64,000 nt of DNA from Neoarius graeffei (GCF_027579695.1 NC_083574.1:60214559-60278558), one strand, 5' to 3'; positions 1 to 10,839 are shown, counted from the first letter of the stretch. Notes: a model not told the origin generated them from the sequence alone. Made by a program: numbers and translations.

Positions 1-523
1 TTTGTGTCCCTATCTGCACGGTAACGCTACTATCAAGCCATGCCCATCGGAAACAGTTCTTTATCCTGTTCGATTTATCGATTTCCCTGGCATGATCCTC
101 ATTTTTGCGGTCCAAAACTTTTGCCATATTGGCAAAGTAACTTTGAAAACTAACCAAAATAACTAGAACTTAAGAAGTGATCAAAACCGTGTACATGTAG
201 CTTGTTTCTCCATGAATTGTAGAAGTGAGATGAAACTAGCGCCAAAACATCGTCGTGAGTTGTCGTTAGCATAAGTATTGGAGAAAGCAATGACGATTTC
301 CGTTATCACAGCTGAAACTAATTTTGCAATGAGCGTTGCCAAAAGAAGATGCTGGTGGGCGGTTGGTCGGTCCTGCCTGCTTGTGCCACCACAAGCCTCG
401 CCTCGCGCCGACCCCGACCCCCCTAAAAAAAATTCTCAACGGATTTACACGTTTCACAAAAATGACATTTTCAGTGGGAAAAACTCTGAATTCCACGGAT
501 CCGCGGAAAATTCTCATCCCTGA
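1..523. other. unassigned sequence
   Basis: No gene or repeat was recognised here. The short open frames overlap on both strands and match nothing I know. A truncated Tc1-like copy begins at its right edge. Confidence 0.4.
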
Positions 524-1215
524 TTGATGGTGTCTTTCCAGATGTGTAAGCTGCCCATGCCACACGCTCTAATGCAACCCCATACCATCAGAGATGCAGG
601 CTTCTGAACTGAGCGCTGATAACAACTTGGGTCGTCCTTCTCTTCTTTAGTCCAAATGACACGGCGTCCCTGATTTCCATAAAGAACTTCAAATTTTGAT
701 TCGTCTGACCACAGAACAGTTTTCCACTTTGCCACATTCCATTTTAAATGAGCCTTGGCCCAGAGAAGACGTCTGCGCTTCTGGATCATGTTTAGATACG
801 GCTTCTTCTTTGAACTATAGAGTTTTAGCTGGCAATGGCGGATGGCACGGTGAACTGTGTTCACAGATAATGTTCTCTGGAAATATTCCTGAGCCCATTT
901 TGTGATTTCCAATACAGAAGCATGCCTGTATGTGATGCAGTGCCGTCTAAGGGCCCGAAGATCACGGGCACCCAGTATGGTTTTCCGGCCTTGACCCTTA
1001 CGCACAGAGATTCTTCCAGATTCTCTGAATCTTTTGATGATATTATGCACTGTAGACGATATGTTCAAACTCTTTGCAATTTTACACTGTCGAACTCCTT
1101 TCTGATATTGCTCCACTATTTGTCGGCGCAGAATTAGGGGGATTGGTGATCCTCTTCCCATCTTTACTTCTGAGAGCCGCTGCCACTCCAAGATGCTCTT
1201 TTTATACCCAGTCAT
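514..1215 (-). pseudogene. Tc1-like transposase fragment (family B)
   Basis: This is the N-terminal two thirds of a Tc1-family DDE transposase, which would bind terminal repeats and cut and paste the element at TA. A helix-turn-helix region (KIAKSLNIS...TVHNIIKRF) is followed by a second DNA-binding region (GRKTILGARDLRALRRH) and the first catalytic Asp in WSDESKFE. The second Asp and the Glu are lost with the truncation. Compared with the 45554 copy, one Ser codon is missing in the recognition helix. The start is the ATG of MTGYKKS, which overlaps the stop of an upstream open frame. It cannot encode an active enzyme. Confidence 0.88.
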
Positions 1216-1522
1216 GTTAATGACCTATTGCCAATTGACCTAATGAGCTGCAATTTGGTCCTCCAGCTGTTCCTTTTTTGTACCTTTAACTTTTCCAGCC
1301 TCTTATTGCCCCTGTCCCAACTTTTTTGAGATGTGTTGCTGTCATGAAATTTCAAATGAGCCAATATTTGGCATGAAATTTCAAAATGTCTCACTTTCGA
1401 CATTTGATATGTTGTCTATGTTCTATTGTGAATACAATATCAGTTTTTGAGATTTGTAAATTATTGCATTCTATTTTTATTTACAATTTGTACTTTGTCC
1501 CAACTTTTTTGGAATCGGGGTT
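524..1522 (-). mobile_element. Tc1-like element B, copy 1, truncated
   Basis: The right edge carries the terminal repeat read inward as CAACCCCGATTCCAAAAAAG, as in the complete copy at 45246-46847. Homology stops on the left inside the transposase gene, just after the codons for KDTIN, so the 3' half and the second terminal repeat are missing. The two copies are nearly identical where they overlap. Confidence 0.9.
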
Positions 1523-2515
1523 ATAAATAATACAAAATAGAAACTATTCTATTTTTATTTATTGCATTGCCTGTTTGCACCGTGGGTCAGAGAGGACTGA
1601 AATTTCATCTGTGCTGTATGTCGAGCATGTACAGCATATTTGACAATAAAGTTGATTTGACTTAATGGTTTAAGAACAGACCAGTATAAAGGTGTTTTAT
1701 GTATCCAAGCCCATAAAACGCGGTTCTTACCCGAGAAGCCGCACAGGCCCTGAGACCCAGCCCGCGTGTCGTTTCTCTCACAGGTCGCATTCTTCCTTGG
1801 GACCAAATTCAAACTCAGAATTTGTTGTACAAACCCAATTTCGGGTAAATTATAGTCGCCCTGCATTTCTTACAAACTGGACACTACGGCCAGATGTCAA
1901 ACAACTCCGACATCCAAATAACACCATTAGAAACTCAAACATGAACCATTAGCAAGCGAGCTAATCTAACACTACTTCCGGTCAAATCAGCTGTCTACGG
2001 TTTCCCAAACATCCGCTGACGTCACACCTGTTAGCGTTTCATTATAATTTCGTACAAATTAAAAATATCCACAAAGCATACATTCAGCACAATTAATGCC
2101 AGTGAAAAATACATGAAGTTACTGTTTTATATATATATAAAGACAGCAAATTGTTGCTATCGTTACATGAACCAGCAAGAAGGTATTTTGTCCCTTTGCG
2201 CGTGCCGTAGAAGAGCCCCGCCCACACAGGAAGTGGATTATTGATCTCGGCTGTCGTCTTCTTCTTCTATGGTGTTTTATGGCAGCTGGCATCCAATTTG
2301 TTGCATTGCTGCCACCTTCAGTGCCATTCCATTATTGCATTAGAGTCTCTTGAGTCCAGTGTCCTTCAGATATTTAAAAAGCCAACACTTTCCTTTCCCA
2401 GTTAACCCCATTTCTAAAATTGATCCCACTGACATTTCTTTCATGCCCAATTTCCTGAGTTCTGTAAGAAGTTCTTGTCTTTCTCAACTATATTTATTAC
2501 AAGCAATAAGAACAT
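1523..2515. other. intergenic, retroelement tail plus unassigned
   Basis: About 1555-1670 looks like a fish retroelement 3' tail ending in GACAATAAAGTTGATTTGAC. Around 2255-2320 a short stretch (TTTTATGGCAGCTGGCATCCA) recurs in reverse at about 55890-55960 beside AAG repeats. I recognise nothing in the rest and found no tmem170a-like exon on the minus strand. Confidence 0.4.
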
Positions 2516-2888
2516 GGGCGGCACGGTGGTGTAGTGGTTAGCGCTGTCGCCTCACAACAAGAAGGTCTGGGTTCGAGCCCCGTGGCTGGCGAGGGCCTTT
2601 CTGTGCAGAGTTTGCATGTTCTCCCCATGGGTTTCCTCCAGGTGCTCCGGTTTCCCCCACAGTCCAAAGACATGCAGATTAGGTTAACTGGTGACTCTAA
2701 ATAGACCGTAGTGTGAATGTGAGTGTGAATGGTTGTCTGTGTCTATGTGTCAGCCCTGTGATGACCTGGCGACTTGTCCAGGGTGTACCCTGCCTCTCGC
2801 CCATAGTCAGCCGGGATAGGCTCCAGCTTGCCTGCGACCCTGTAGGACAGGATAAAGCGGCTACAGATAATGAGATGAGATGAGATGA
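2516..2888 (+). repeat. tRNA-headed SINE type 1, full length
   Basis: The head has a pol III A-box-like TGGTGTAGTGGTTAGCGC and B-box-like GGTTCGAGCCCC. The body runs through TTTCCCCCACAGTCCAAAGA and ends in a GATGA-type tail. It abuts the truncated end of the TTAA element on its right. No clear TSD was found. Confidence 0.9.
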
Positions 2889-3602
2889 GTCTGGAGCCAG
2901 ATTCGTGACGTCACCTGTGTAAGCGCCAGCAGGCTGCGTGAGCTTGCACGGTTTCAGTGCACAGCCTGTGTAGACCAAGTTTAGCAGCTAGTGATTTTGC
3001 ATTGAAATATGGAATTGTCACCTGAGTGCAATGTTACTTCACCTGGATGAAGAACATAATGAGATGTCAGAATTATTTCTAACCCTGGCAACAGTCAACT
3101 TGTGAATTGCCGATTTTCTTGGTCTTTTTCTCGGCTCTGCTTTGGTCCTCGGCTTCTGGGTGCCTCGCATGAAGCGCTCCCATTTCTCTCTCATTGTCCG
3201 GTCTTTTGGAAAGCGATGAGTACTAATCCCATCAAGATTGGTGTTGCTACACTCTCCTACGATACATCTGTTAACCATTTTAATAATTACGTGATAACGG
3301 TGAAGAAATTTGCAGAAAACCACCAGGTCGTTTTCTCATAAACAAACCATCGCTGACGTAGGATTCAGAAGGAGGCGTCCCGCACGCGATGTCATGAAAA
3401 TCAATGTTTGCCAGGAAATCCAAATGCCAAGTTTTTTCAGAGACGGACCAATTCGCCTCAAATGGCTTGATTTCAACTGAATTATTCTGGTATTGCGCAA
3501 GGTAAAAAATGGCGCAAAGTGTGACAGATATTTGACCAAAGTTTAATATAAAATATGAGAATTACATTGATCTTGCTCCTGAATTTACCCATGATATGCA
3601 CT
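2889..3602 (-). mobile_element. TTAA-flanked element R1, copy a
   Basis: This matches the elements at 10213-12204 and 36442-39058. The right end is the terminal repeat (AGTGCATATC inward) next to TTAA at 3603-3606. The other terminal repeat is missing where the SINE tail joins at 2889. TTAA target sites plus a THAP-like ORF suggest the Kolobok superfamily. Confidence 0.78.
3039..3323 (-). pseudogene. THAP-like N-terminal ORF in element R1a
   Basis: The 94-residue frame contains the start of a THAP zinc finger: MVNRCIVGECSNTNLDG followed by HRFPKD and REKWERF, with the C-x4-C half of the C2CH site. The second Cys and His, and the AVPTIF-type end, are absent. The frame then runs into a basic stretch (RKRPRKS). 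THAP domains are sequence-specific DNA binders in host genes and in P and Kolobok transposases. Here it is probably an internally deleted remnant. Residues before this Met may not be translated. Confidence 0.6.
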
Positions 3603-3608
3603 TTAACA

Positions 3609-4368
3609 GGGCGGCACGGTGGTGTAATGGTTAGCGCTGTTGCCGGTCTGGGTTCGAGCCCTGTGGCCGGCGAGGGCCTTTCTGTGTGGAGTTTGCATGT
3701 TCTCCCCGTGTCCGCGTGGGTTTCCTCCGGGTGCTCCGGTTTCCCCCACAGTCCAAAGACATGCAGGTTAGGTTAACTCATCTCATCTCATCTCATCTCA
3801 TTATCTGTAGTCGCTTTATCCTGTTCTACAGGGTTGCAGGCAAGCTGGAGCCTATCCCAGCTGACTACGGGCGAAAGGCGGGGTACACCCTGGACAAGTC
3901 GCCAGGTCATCACAGGGCTGACACATAGACACAGACAACCATTCACACACACATTCACACCTACGGTCAATTTAGAGTCACCAGTTAACCTAACCTGCAT
4001 GTCTTTGGACTGTGGGGGAAACCGGAGCACCCGGAGGAAACCCACGTGGACACAGGGAGAACATGCAAACTCCACACAGAAAGGCCCTCGTCGGCCACGG
4101 GGCTCGAACCCGGACCTTCTTGCTGTGAGGCGACAGCGCTAACCACTACACCACCGTGCCGCCCGGTTAGGTTAACTGGTGACTCTAAATTGACCGTAGG
4201 TGTGAATGTGAGTGTGAATGGTTGTCTGTGTCTATGTGTCAGCCCTGTGATGACCTGGCGACTTGTCCAGGGTGTACCCCGCCTTTCGCCCGTAGTCAGC
4301 TGGGATAGGCTCCAGCTTGCCTGCGACCCTGTAGAACAGGTTAAAGCGGCTAGAGATGATGAGATGAG
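3609..4368 (+). repeat. SINE type 1, interrupted by a second SINE
   Basis: The 5' part (3609-3778) and the 3' part (4178-4368) are one SINE split by the reverse copy at 3779-4164. The outer TSD is ATGCACTTTAACA (3596-3608 and 4369-4381). It overlaps the terminal repeat of the neighbouring TTAA element, so the SINE landed in that terminus. Confidence 0.92.
3779..4164 (-). repeat. SINE type 1, full length, nested
   Basis: A complete reverse copy from its CATCTCATCTC tail to the GCCGCCC head. It is bounded by a perfect 13-bp TSD, GGTTAGGTTAACT (3766-3778 and 4165-4177), within the host SINE. Confidence 0.94.
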
Positions 4369-4411
4369 ATGCACTTTAACACACAAACCAAATGCACGCG
4401 GTGGGAGTGGT

Positions 4412-4422
4412 AATATGGCGGC
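4412..4422 (+). promoter_or_regulatory. YY1-like site
   Basis: AATATGGCGGC matches the strong YY1 consensus AAnATGGCGGC and lies about 270 bp before the start codon. Binding is inferred. Confidence 0.5.
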
Positions 4423-4600
4423 CGGATGCATAACTCCAGACCAGTAGGTGGCAGTAATGCAGCAGAACAGTTGGTGGCCAAACGCTATGAAGTCAAAGAA
4501 GTCGTCTTGCTTGTATTCTCTGTGCTCGGTGTATGTGTGGGTTGTGAAAGTTTTGGTGCTGGCTTTGTGTAGTGAAGGAATATTCACAACCCCGAGTTAG

Positions 4601-4609
4601 TGCGCATGC
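4601..4609 (+). promoter_or_regulatory. NRF1-like site
   Basis: TGCGCATGC matches most of the palindromic NRF1 consensus YGCGCATGCGC, 80 bp before the start codon. Binding is inferred. Confidence 0.45.
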
Positions 4610-4688
4610 TCTGATTACCAATACAGCAGGTGTCGGGTTTTGTTTCTTTAGTTATATGATTTTACTATCTCACAGCGAATAGAAGAAA

Positions 4689-4758
4689 ATGATGAATTAT
4701 TCGGATTACGATTCGGAGGATTATTCTTCAAATGAAGATGAAGACTATGTTCCATCTG
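4689..4758 (+). CDS. cfdp1: cfdp1 exon 1 (craniofacial development protein 1)
   Basis: CFDP1 is the vertebrate counterpart of yeast Swc5, a nuclear subunit of the SRCAP complex that swaps histone H2A for H2A.Z. This exon encodes the acidic N terminus. The start is the first of two adjacent ATGs (MMNYSDYDSEDYSS). NEDEDYVPS matches the conserved DEF/Y-type histone-binding motif (human DEDYVPSG). The exon ends after one base of codon 24 at a G|GTGAGA donor. Splicing to 42979 gives VPSDDNLSEDDLNE, matching the spacing of human VPSGGEYSEDDVNE. Five exons in this window total 671 coding bases; human CFDP1 has about 299 residues, so roughly 75 are missing at the C terminus. Confidence 0.93.
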
Positions 4759-5814
4759 GTGAGAGATTTGTGTTATCAGCTATCCAGGGTTTAGCCTGCA
4801 AGCTAAGTGTGTGTTAGAGTTTCTGCTCCCAGTCTGTAGCTGTGTAGTTTAGGAGACATTTCTGCTGTTACACACACAGCTCACAGCTCGACTTGTGCAT
4901 CCTGAGATGCTTTTCTGCTCACCACGCTCGGAGAGTTGTGTTTCACTAGTCTTCGTTTGCAACCACGTGACCCAAACTGCTTGCGTCATTGACATCCTCC
5001 AACATGGCGGCGATACACTACCGTTCAAAAGTTTGGGGTCACTTTGAAATGTCCTTATTTTTGAAAGAAAAGCACTGTTCTTTTCAATGAAGATCACTTT
5101 AAACTAATCAGAAATCCACTCTATACATTGCTAATGTGGTAAATGACTATTCTAGCTGCAAATGTCTGGTTTTTGGTGCAATATCTCCATAGGTGTATAG
5201 AGGCCCATTTCCAGCAACTCTCACTCCAGTGTTCTAATGGTACAATGTGTTTGCTCATTGCCTCAGAAGGCTAATGGATGATTAGAAAACCCTTGGTACA
5301 ATCAGGCTGGGCATACACTGTGCGATTTTTGGCCCGATTTTGACACGATTTTCACTCGTGCGACTATTTTGGAGATCGGGCCGATTTTTGGCTCAATCGT
5401 GCGTCTCGGGTCGTGTAGTATACATGGGGTAGCGACAAGCGATTAACACCTCACGACCTCCTCCCGATCGATCGGATGAAAATCAAACCTGTTTGAAATC
5501 CTGGTCGCCTATCGTGAGGCTATCGCACTGTTGAAGCAGTGTCACGAGCCGATTTACCTCAACCTGTCACACTGCACATGCGCGAACACAGATACGGAAG
5601 AGAAAACACTCAGTGCGTTTACATGCACATCCAAATCGAGCTACTGTCGGTAATCGAGCTAAGGGTCCCAGCAGGGGTGCCAGAGAAATCCAATCCTACA
5701 TGCAACTGTGAAATTGAGCTATTGTGTAAGGTGCATTGTGCACCCGAGCCACAGGTGGCGCTACACGCCCCATCGTGTTGGTACACTTCCGGTTGTCGTC
5801 ATGAAGAAGAGCTA

Positions 5815-5905
5815 TAGTGTTACCAGATACTGCTGACGTTTTCCAGCCCAAAACATGTTCAAATCCGCCAAAATGCACTTAAAACCTCCCAATCTGGCAA
5901 CACTG
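5815..5905. mobile_element. 91-bp mini-hAT, copy 1
   Basis: Diverged copy of the family with termini CAGTGTTGCCAGAT. The left end reads TAGTGTTACCAGAT. No TSD is apparent in this copy. Confidence 0.7.
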
Positions 5906-6227
5906 GCAGTTCTGTGCTCAAGCTGTTAGGCTTGCTCTAACAGACTGTATGGCTACAAACTGTCCTGCACAGATCACTGTTTTGTAAGACAACTTATTTT
6001 GCACAATGTATATTTTTCTAAAGTCCATTTTTTGCTTACAAAATATATTTTTTTGCTTACAATTTAACTTGTGTCTTAATAAACACACAAAAAGTTCAGT
6101 TGTTTTGTTCTTATTGACATTCTTCAGATGTTGGACATATATATACACACACACATACAATGACTTGTTTATGTACACAATTCACAGCTATGCAACAGCT
6201 GTACAGATGTATTTGGTGATACAGTTA

Positions 6228-6899
6228 TGGCCCTTTTCCACTACCCTTTTTCAGCTCACTTCAGCCCGACACGGCTCGCGTTTCGACTACCAAAAAACAG
6301 CACGACTCAGCTCGCTTCAGCCCTGCTTAGCCCCTAAAACTCGCACGGTTTTGGAGTGGGGCTGAAGCGAGCCAAACCGAGCCGAGTGAGGCTGGGGGCG
6401 TGAGCAGACACTCCCCTGTGCACTGATTGGTGAGGAGGAGTGTCCTCACATGCCCACACATGCCCCGCGAGCACGCTGGGATCTGTAAACACCATAAACC
6501 CGGAAGAAGGAGAATTACGAATTACGAGAATTATGAAGCCTTATGCGCCTCGCCTCATCTATACGCTCTTGCCAGTATCTGTTGGCGTTGTCGGTGACAA
6601 CAAGCCACAGCACCAAGACTAGCAACACTAACGACTCCATGTCCTCCATGTTTATTATTTACTATCCGGGTCGTGAGACTACCGCTTAAAAGCTCACTGA
6701 TGTCACTGTTTGCGCTGCTTAACGACATCACGTAACGTCCACCCACTTTCACTAACTCCACCCAATGTATCCACCCACTTCCAGCCAGCACGGTTCAGCG
6801 CGGTTGTAGTCGAAATGCAACTCCAACAGCCCCACTCAGCTCGACTCAGCACGGCACGGCTCAGCCCGACTCAGCCGCGTTTGTAGTGGAAAAGCGGCA
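6228..6899. mobile_element. Harbinger-like MITE, copy 1 (672 bp)
   Basis: Inverted termini TGGCCCTTTTCCACTAC and GTAGTGGAAAAGCGGCA with 3-bp TSD TTA (6225-6227, 6900-6902). Subterminal blocks are dense in CAGC-type motifs (TCAGCTCGACTCAGCACGG). Open frames here are not coding. Three more copies are in the window. Confidence 0.88.
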
Positions 6900-7298
6900 T
6901 TAGTGAGCTAAATTTTAACAGTGCAAACGATGCCACAAAAAGAAAAGATTCATGCCATTGTCATGATTCGTTGTCATGCCAACCGAGGCTGTTGTGTTTC
7001 CCGCTTGTGGTCTCGTCACTCGTCACTTCCGGAAGGGGCAGTGCTGAAGTAAGCGGCTCGACTCCGTAGCTCGATAGGGTTTACATGCACTAAGTAGCTC
7101 GGCTACAATCGCATAATCTAGGTCGTGTAGCTCGATTACGAGAAATCCAGTTCGGTTCAATTTCAGCCGAGCTAAGGTGTTTCCATGCCATTTAGAACTT
7201 TGATTTCAGTCGAGCAACGGCAGAAATTCGATTTTCTCTATGTGCATGTAAACGCACTGACTGAGCAGCACTTCCGGTCTCCTCTTCTTCTTCACGTT

Positions 7299-9059
7299 TA
7301 GAGATGGGATTTATGGCTCTTTGATGGGATCCGCATCTTTGTGATCCGTTCTTTGAAAAGAGCCGTTCAAAAGACTGGCTCATTTGGCTCTTTTTAAATA
7401 TTTATTCAGTTTTAAGAAGACAGCGTCTAAAGAAGCCAGATCCCTCTGCTTAGACAGTGACATCAATATTTCTGGACATACCTTTTATATAAAGCAACCT
7501 AGACTTACATTATTGTAACCCCTAAACGCTCATAAATAACCATTAAAAAACAATGAGGGCTTCAATGAATGTCCATGCAGAACGGCTTTTCTGTAAAAAA
7601 AAAAAAAGAACCCACTCAAGAACATAGTTATCAAGAACGCCAGAATATTTTATAGAAAAACACTTGTTTTACAAAAATATTTAAGTCTGAGATACAAAAT
7701 AGATACAACTACAATAAATATAACACAAGAACTAGTTATCACACAAGAACATTTTAATAGAAAAAAACAAACTTTCTATATTAAAAATATTGAAATTGTA
7801 ACAAAAATAGATACAACTAAACAGTCAGATAAATAAAGTTATAACAAGAACACAAGATTATTTTAATAGGAAAAAACAAACTGTTAATGCAAAAAATATA
7901 TTATTATTAGAAAAATAGATACAACTAGACAGATAAATAAATAAAATACACAAAAATAGAACAAACAAAATGACGATAGAATAAATTAAATGAACGTCCG
8001 TGCAAAGTAGTTTTCCCACAATATTATCATTAATATCACACAACATTATAAACTATATACAAAACAATTTGAACTATTAGGCAAACAGATAAAACTTGAA
8101 TAAATAAAAGGCAAATGCTGTTTAACCTACTTCTTGTCCTTGGGCAAAAGCTTTTTCATCTGAAACACAGTACAGAAAAAGAACGACAGAAAGAACGGCT
8201 CCCCCAGCTCGAGACTTGGTTCTCATCGTTCATGCCTAGGAGCCGTTCAAAAGAATCGGTTCGTTCGCGAACGTCACAACACTAGTAGACAGGAGTTCAA
8301 GATGCTTATCTGGTTCAAATACAGGATAGGCCTACTACCACTTGCCCCTGAAATGCTGTTTATCAAAATTTCGCCCGTATCCTCCATTATTCACTCCAGA
8401 AAAGTACAAGAGACGCGCATTTAATAATTACAAACACAGACATGCGCATTCACACGGGACTAAGAACTCAGACATTCACTGTAATTATTCCGAATTACCA
8501 GAGCTCCACAGGTAATACTTATCCCGTGCGAATAGGGCTTTAGACAGTGACATCAATTTTTCTGGACATACCTTTTATATAAAGCAACCTAGACTTACAT
8601 TATTGTAACCCCTAAACGCTCATAAATAACCATTAAAAAAACAATGAGGGCTTCAATGAATGTCCATGCAGAACGGCTTTTCTGTAAAAAAAAAAAAAAA
8701 GAACCCACTCAAGAACATAGTTACCAAGAACACAAGAATATTTTATAGAAAAACACTTGTTTTACAAAAATATTTAAGTCTGAGATACAAAATAGATACA
8801 ACTAGACAAACAGAAATAAAATACACAAAAATAGAACAAACAAAATGACGATAGAATAAATTAAATGAACGTCCGTGCAAAGTAGTTTTCCCACAATATT
8901 ATCATTAGTATCACACAACAGCATTATAAACTATCTGAAACACAGTACAGAAAAAGAACGACAGAAAGAACGGCTCCCCCAGCTTGAGACTCGGTTCTCA
9001 TCGTTCATGCCTCGGAGCCGTTCAAAAGAATCGGTTCGTTCGCGAACGTCACAACACTA
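7299..9059. mobile_element. hAT-type MITE N with internal duplication
   Basis: Ends TAGAGATGGGA and TCACAACACTA with a perfect 8-bp TSD TTCACGTT (7291-7298, 9060-9067). The 3' part occurs twice: 7451-8284 and, shortened, 8541-9059, separated by a unique 256 bp. Both repeats end in a complete 3' terminus. Motifs such as GAGCCGTTCAAAAGAATCGG recur near the ends. Confidence 0.85.
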
Positions 9060-9487
9060 TTCACGTTGCAGTTCCGGATACAAGAATCTGGAAGTATGGA
9101 AGTACAGTGTGAGCAATCAGATCGCATCCGAGCATCGGATCGTATAGTGTGAGAACAGGAATCGTAAGCTGCGTGCTGTTTACCCCTGCGATTCACTCGT
9201 ACAGTGTGAGCAGCAGCTAAATACCGCGATTGAAAAAATCGCACAGTGTAGCACAGCTGAAAACAGTTGAGCTCTTTAGAGAAGCTATAAAACTGACCTT
9301 CCTTTGAGCAGATTGAGTTTCTGGAGCATCACATTTGTGGGGTCGATTAAATGCTCAAAATGGCCAGAAAAATGTCTTGATTATATTTTCTATTCATTTT
9401 ACAACTTATGGTGGGAAATAAAAGTGTGACTTTTCATGGAAAACACAAAATTTTATGGGTGACCCCAAACTTTTGAACGGTAGTGTA

Positions 9488-10208
9488 CAATACCCAGTCC
9501 AGACTGGAAGGGAAAGATGAGTTCCATTTAGGAGCTTGTAGTCATTTCTCAAATCGGCTAAAATTTGCTTTGGGTACCAATTTGGTGGCCAGTTTTACAA
9601 GAAAGTGCAAGTCAACTTAGATGCATCAAACTATGGTTAAAATATTGTTTAATGTTCTCCAAGACAGCATGAGCTCGACTCATCTCATCTCATTATCTGT
9701 AGCCGCTTTATCCTTCTACAGGGTCGCAGGCAAGCTGGAGCCTATCCCAGCTGACTACGGGCGAAAGGCGGGGTACACCCTGGACAAGTCGCCAGGTCAT
9801 CACAGGGCTGATACACAGACACAGACAACCATTCACACTCACATTCACACCTACGGTCAATTTAGAGTCACCAGTTAACCTAACCTGCATGTCTTAGGAC
9901 TGTGGGGGAAACCGGAGCACCCGGAGGAAACCCACGCGGACACGGGGAGAACATGCAAACTCCGCACAGAAAGGCCCTCGCCGGCCACGGGGCTCAAACC
10001 CGGACCTTCTTGCTGTGAGGCGACAGCGCTAACCACTACACCACCGTGCCGCCCCAATTTTAGCACATACGATCTATGTTTTGTTGGTGGACAGATGTGA
10101 CAGAAGAAGAAACCTTTATTTGTCACGTACACTTTAAGCACAGTGAGATTCATCCTCTGCATTTTACCCATCTGAAGCAGTGAACACACAGCAGTGGGCA
10201 GTCAGGGG
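9488..10208. other. intron sequence with one SINE
   Basis: 9488-9678 is unassigned. 9679-10055 is a SINE. About 10095-10208 (CCTTTATTTGTCACGTACAC through CAGCAGTGGGCAGTCAGG) resembles a common fish retroelement tail. Confidence 0.4.
9679..10055 (-). repeat. SINE type 1, full length
   Basis: Reverse copy from the CTCATCTCATCTCATT tail to the GCCGCCCC head, with recognisable A and B boxes. No clear TSD. Confidence 0.92.
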
Positions 10209-10260
10209 TTAAAGTGCATATCACGGGTAAATTCAGGAGCAAGATCAATGTAATTCTCCT

Positions 10261-10555
10261 GGCGGTGTAGTGGTTAGCACTGTCGCCTCACAGCAAGAAG
10301 GTTCTGGGTTCAAGCCCAGCAGCCGGTGAGGGCCTTTCTGTGTGGAGTTTGCATGTTCTCCGCGCGTCTGCGTGGGTTTTCTCCGGGTGCTCCGGTTTCC
10401 CCCACAGTCCTAAGACATGCAGTTAGGTTAACATAGGACAGCCTTGGGCTGAAGTGCCCAAGAGTGGCGGCGCATACGTATGCAGCGGCTTTGCTCTCCT
10501 GTGATGAACTAAATTTTGTTGTACATTTGTGCAGTGACAAGGCATTCTATTCTAT
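10261..10555 (+). repeat. SINE type 2 (same tRNA head, other tail)
   Basis: The head and central part match SINE type 1 (short 5' deletion), but after GGTTAAC it continues with GACAGCCTTGGGCTGAAGTG and ends in CATTCTATTCTATTATTCTA. It interrupts R1b between AATTCTCCT and TATTTTAT. Confidence 0.82.
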
Positions 10556-10839
10556 TATTCTATTTTATATTAAACTTTGGTCAAATATCTGTCACATTTT
10601 GTGCAATTTTTTTTAGCTTGCGCAATACCAGAAAAATTCAGTTGAAATCAAGCCATTTGAGGCGAATTGGTCCGCCTCTGATAAAACTTGGCATTTGGAT
10701 TTCCCGGCAAACATTGATTTTCGTGACGTCGCGTGCGGAACGCCTCCCTCTGAATCCTACGTCAGCGCTGGTTTGTTTATGAGAAAACGACCTGGTGGTT
10801 TTCTGCAAATTTCTTCACCGTTATCGCGTAATTATTAAA

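Larger units (their letters stand above)
4382..4688 (+). promoter_or_regulatory. cfdp1: probable cfdp1 promoter and 5' UTR
   Basis: This is the only non-SINE sequence directly before the cfdp1 start codon. It holds a YY1-like site, an NRF1-like site and no obvious TATA box, as in many housekeeping promoters. About 4430-4510 (CAGTAGGTGGCAGTAATGC) resembles a common fish retroelement 3' tail, so part of the promoter may be repeat-derived. The transcription start is not visible. Confidence 0.5.
5611..7259. mobile_element. TIR element M nested in L
   Basis: Perfect 20-bp inverted termini CAGTGCGTTTACATGCACAT, flanked by ACT at 5608-5610 and 7260-7262. Excluding two internal insertions (5815-5905 and 6228-6899) it is about 885 bp. 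It has no coding capacity. The superfamily is unsure: a 3-bp TSD points to Harbinger, CAGTG termini to hAT. Confidence 0.75.
5308..9251. mobile_element. TIR element L nested in K
   Basis: CACTGTGCGATTTTT near 5319 is mirrored by AAAAATCGCACAGTG near 9234-9248. The arms are rich in subterminal ACAGTGTGAG-like and CGATCG motifs. The right terminus seems a few bases shorter than the left and no clean TSD was found, so the edges are approximate. It holds elements M and N. Confidence 0.6.
5016..9485. mobile_element. Tc1-type MITE K, interrupted
   Basis: The ends are inverted: CACTACCGTTCAAAAGTTTG at 5016 and its complement ending at 9485, each next to TA. The arms (5016-5307 and 9252-9485) sum to about 525 bp of an internally deleted Tc1-like element. 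The middle 3.9 kb is later insertions. No transposase remains. Confidence 0.88.

Noticed and set aside
2531-2600. tRNA gene candidates from A-box and B-box pairs in SINE heads (also in the other SINE copies)
   Set aside because: The heads do not fold into a cloverleaf with a proper anticodon arm and are followed by the SINE body and tail; they are SINE promoters, not tRNA genes.
1555-4381. a divergent tmem170a gene head-to-head with cfdp1
   Set aside because: The two genes are neighbours in other vertebrates, but I could not find any tmem170a-like codons or a plausible minus-strand first exon upstream of 4382.
3985-4587. 200-residue open frame on the minus strand
   Set aside because: It is the open reading of nested SINE copies; the same frame recurs wherever this SINE occurs.
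6440-6791. open frames in both directions inside the Harbinger-like MITEs
   Set aside because: They recur in all four copies with shifts and stops, overlap on both strands and show no domain.
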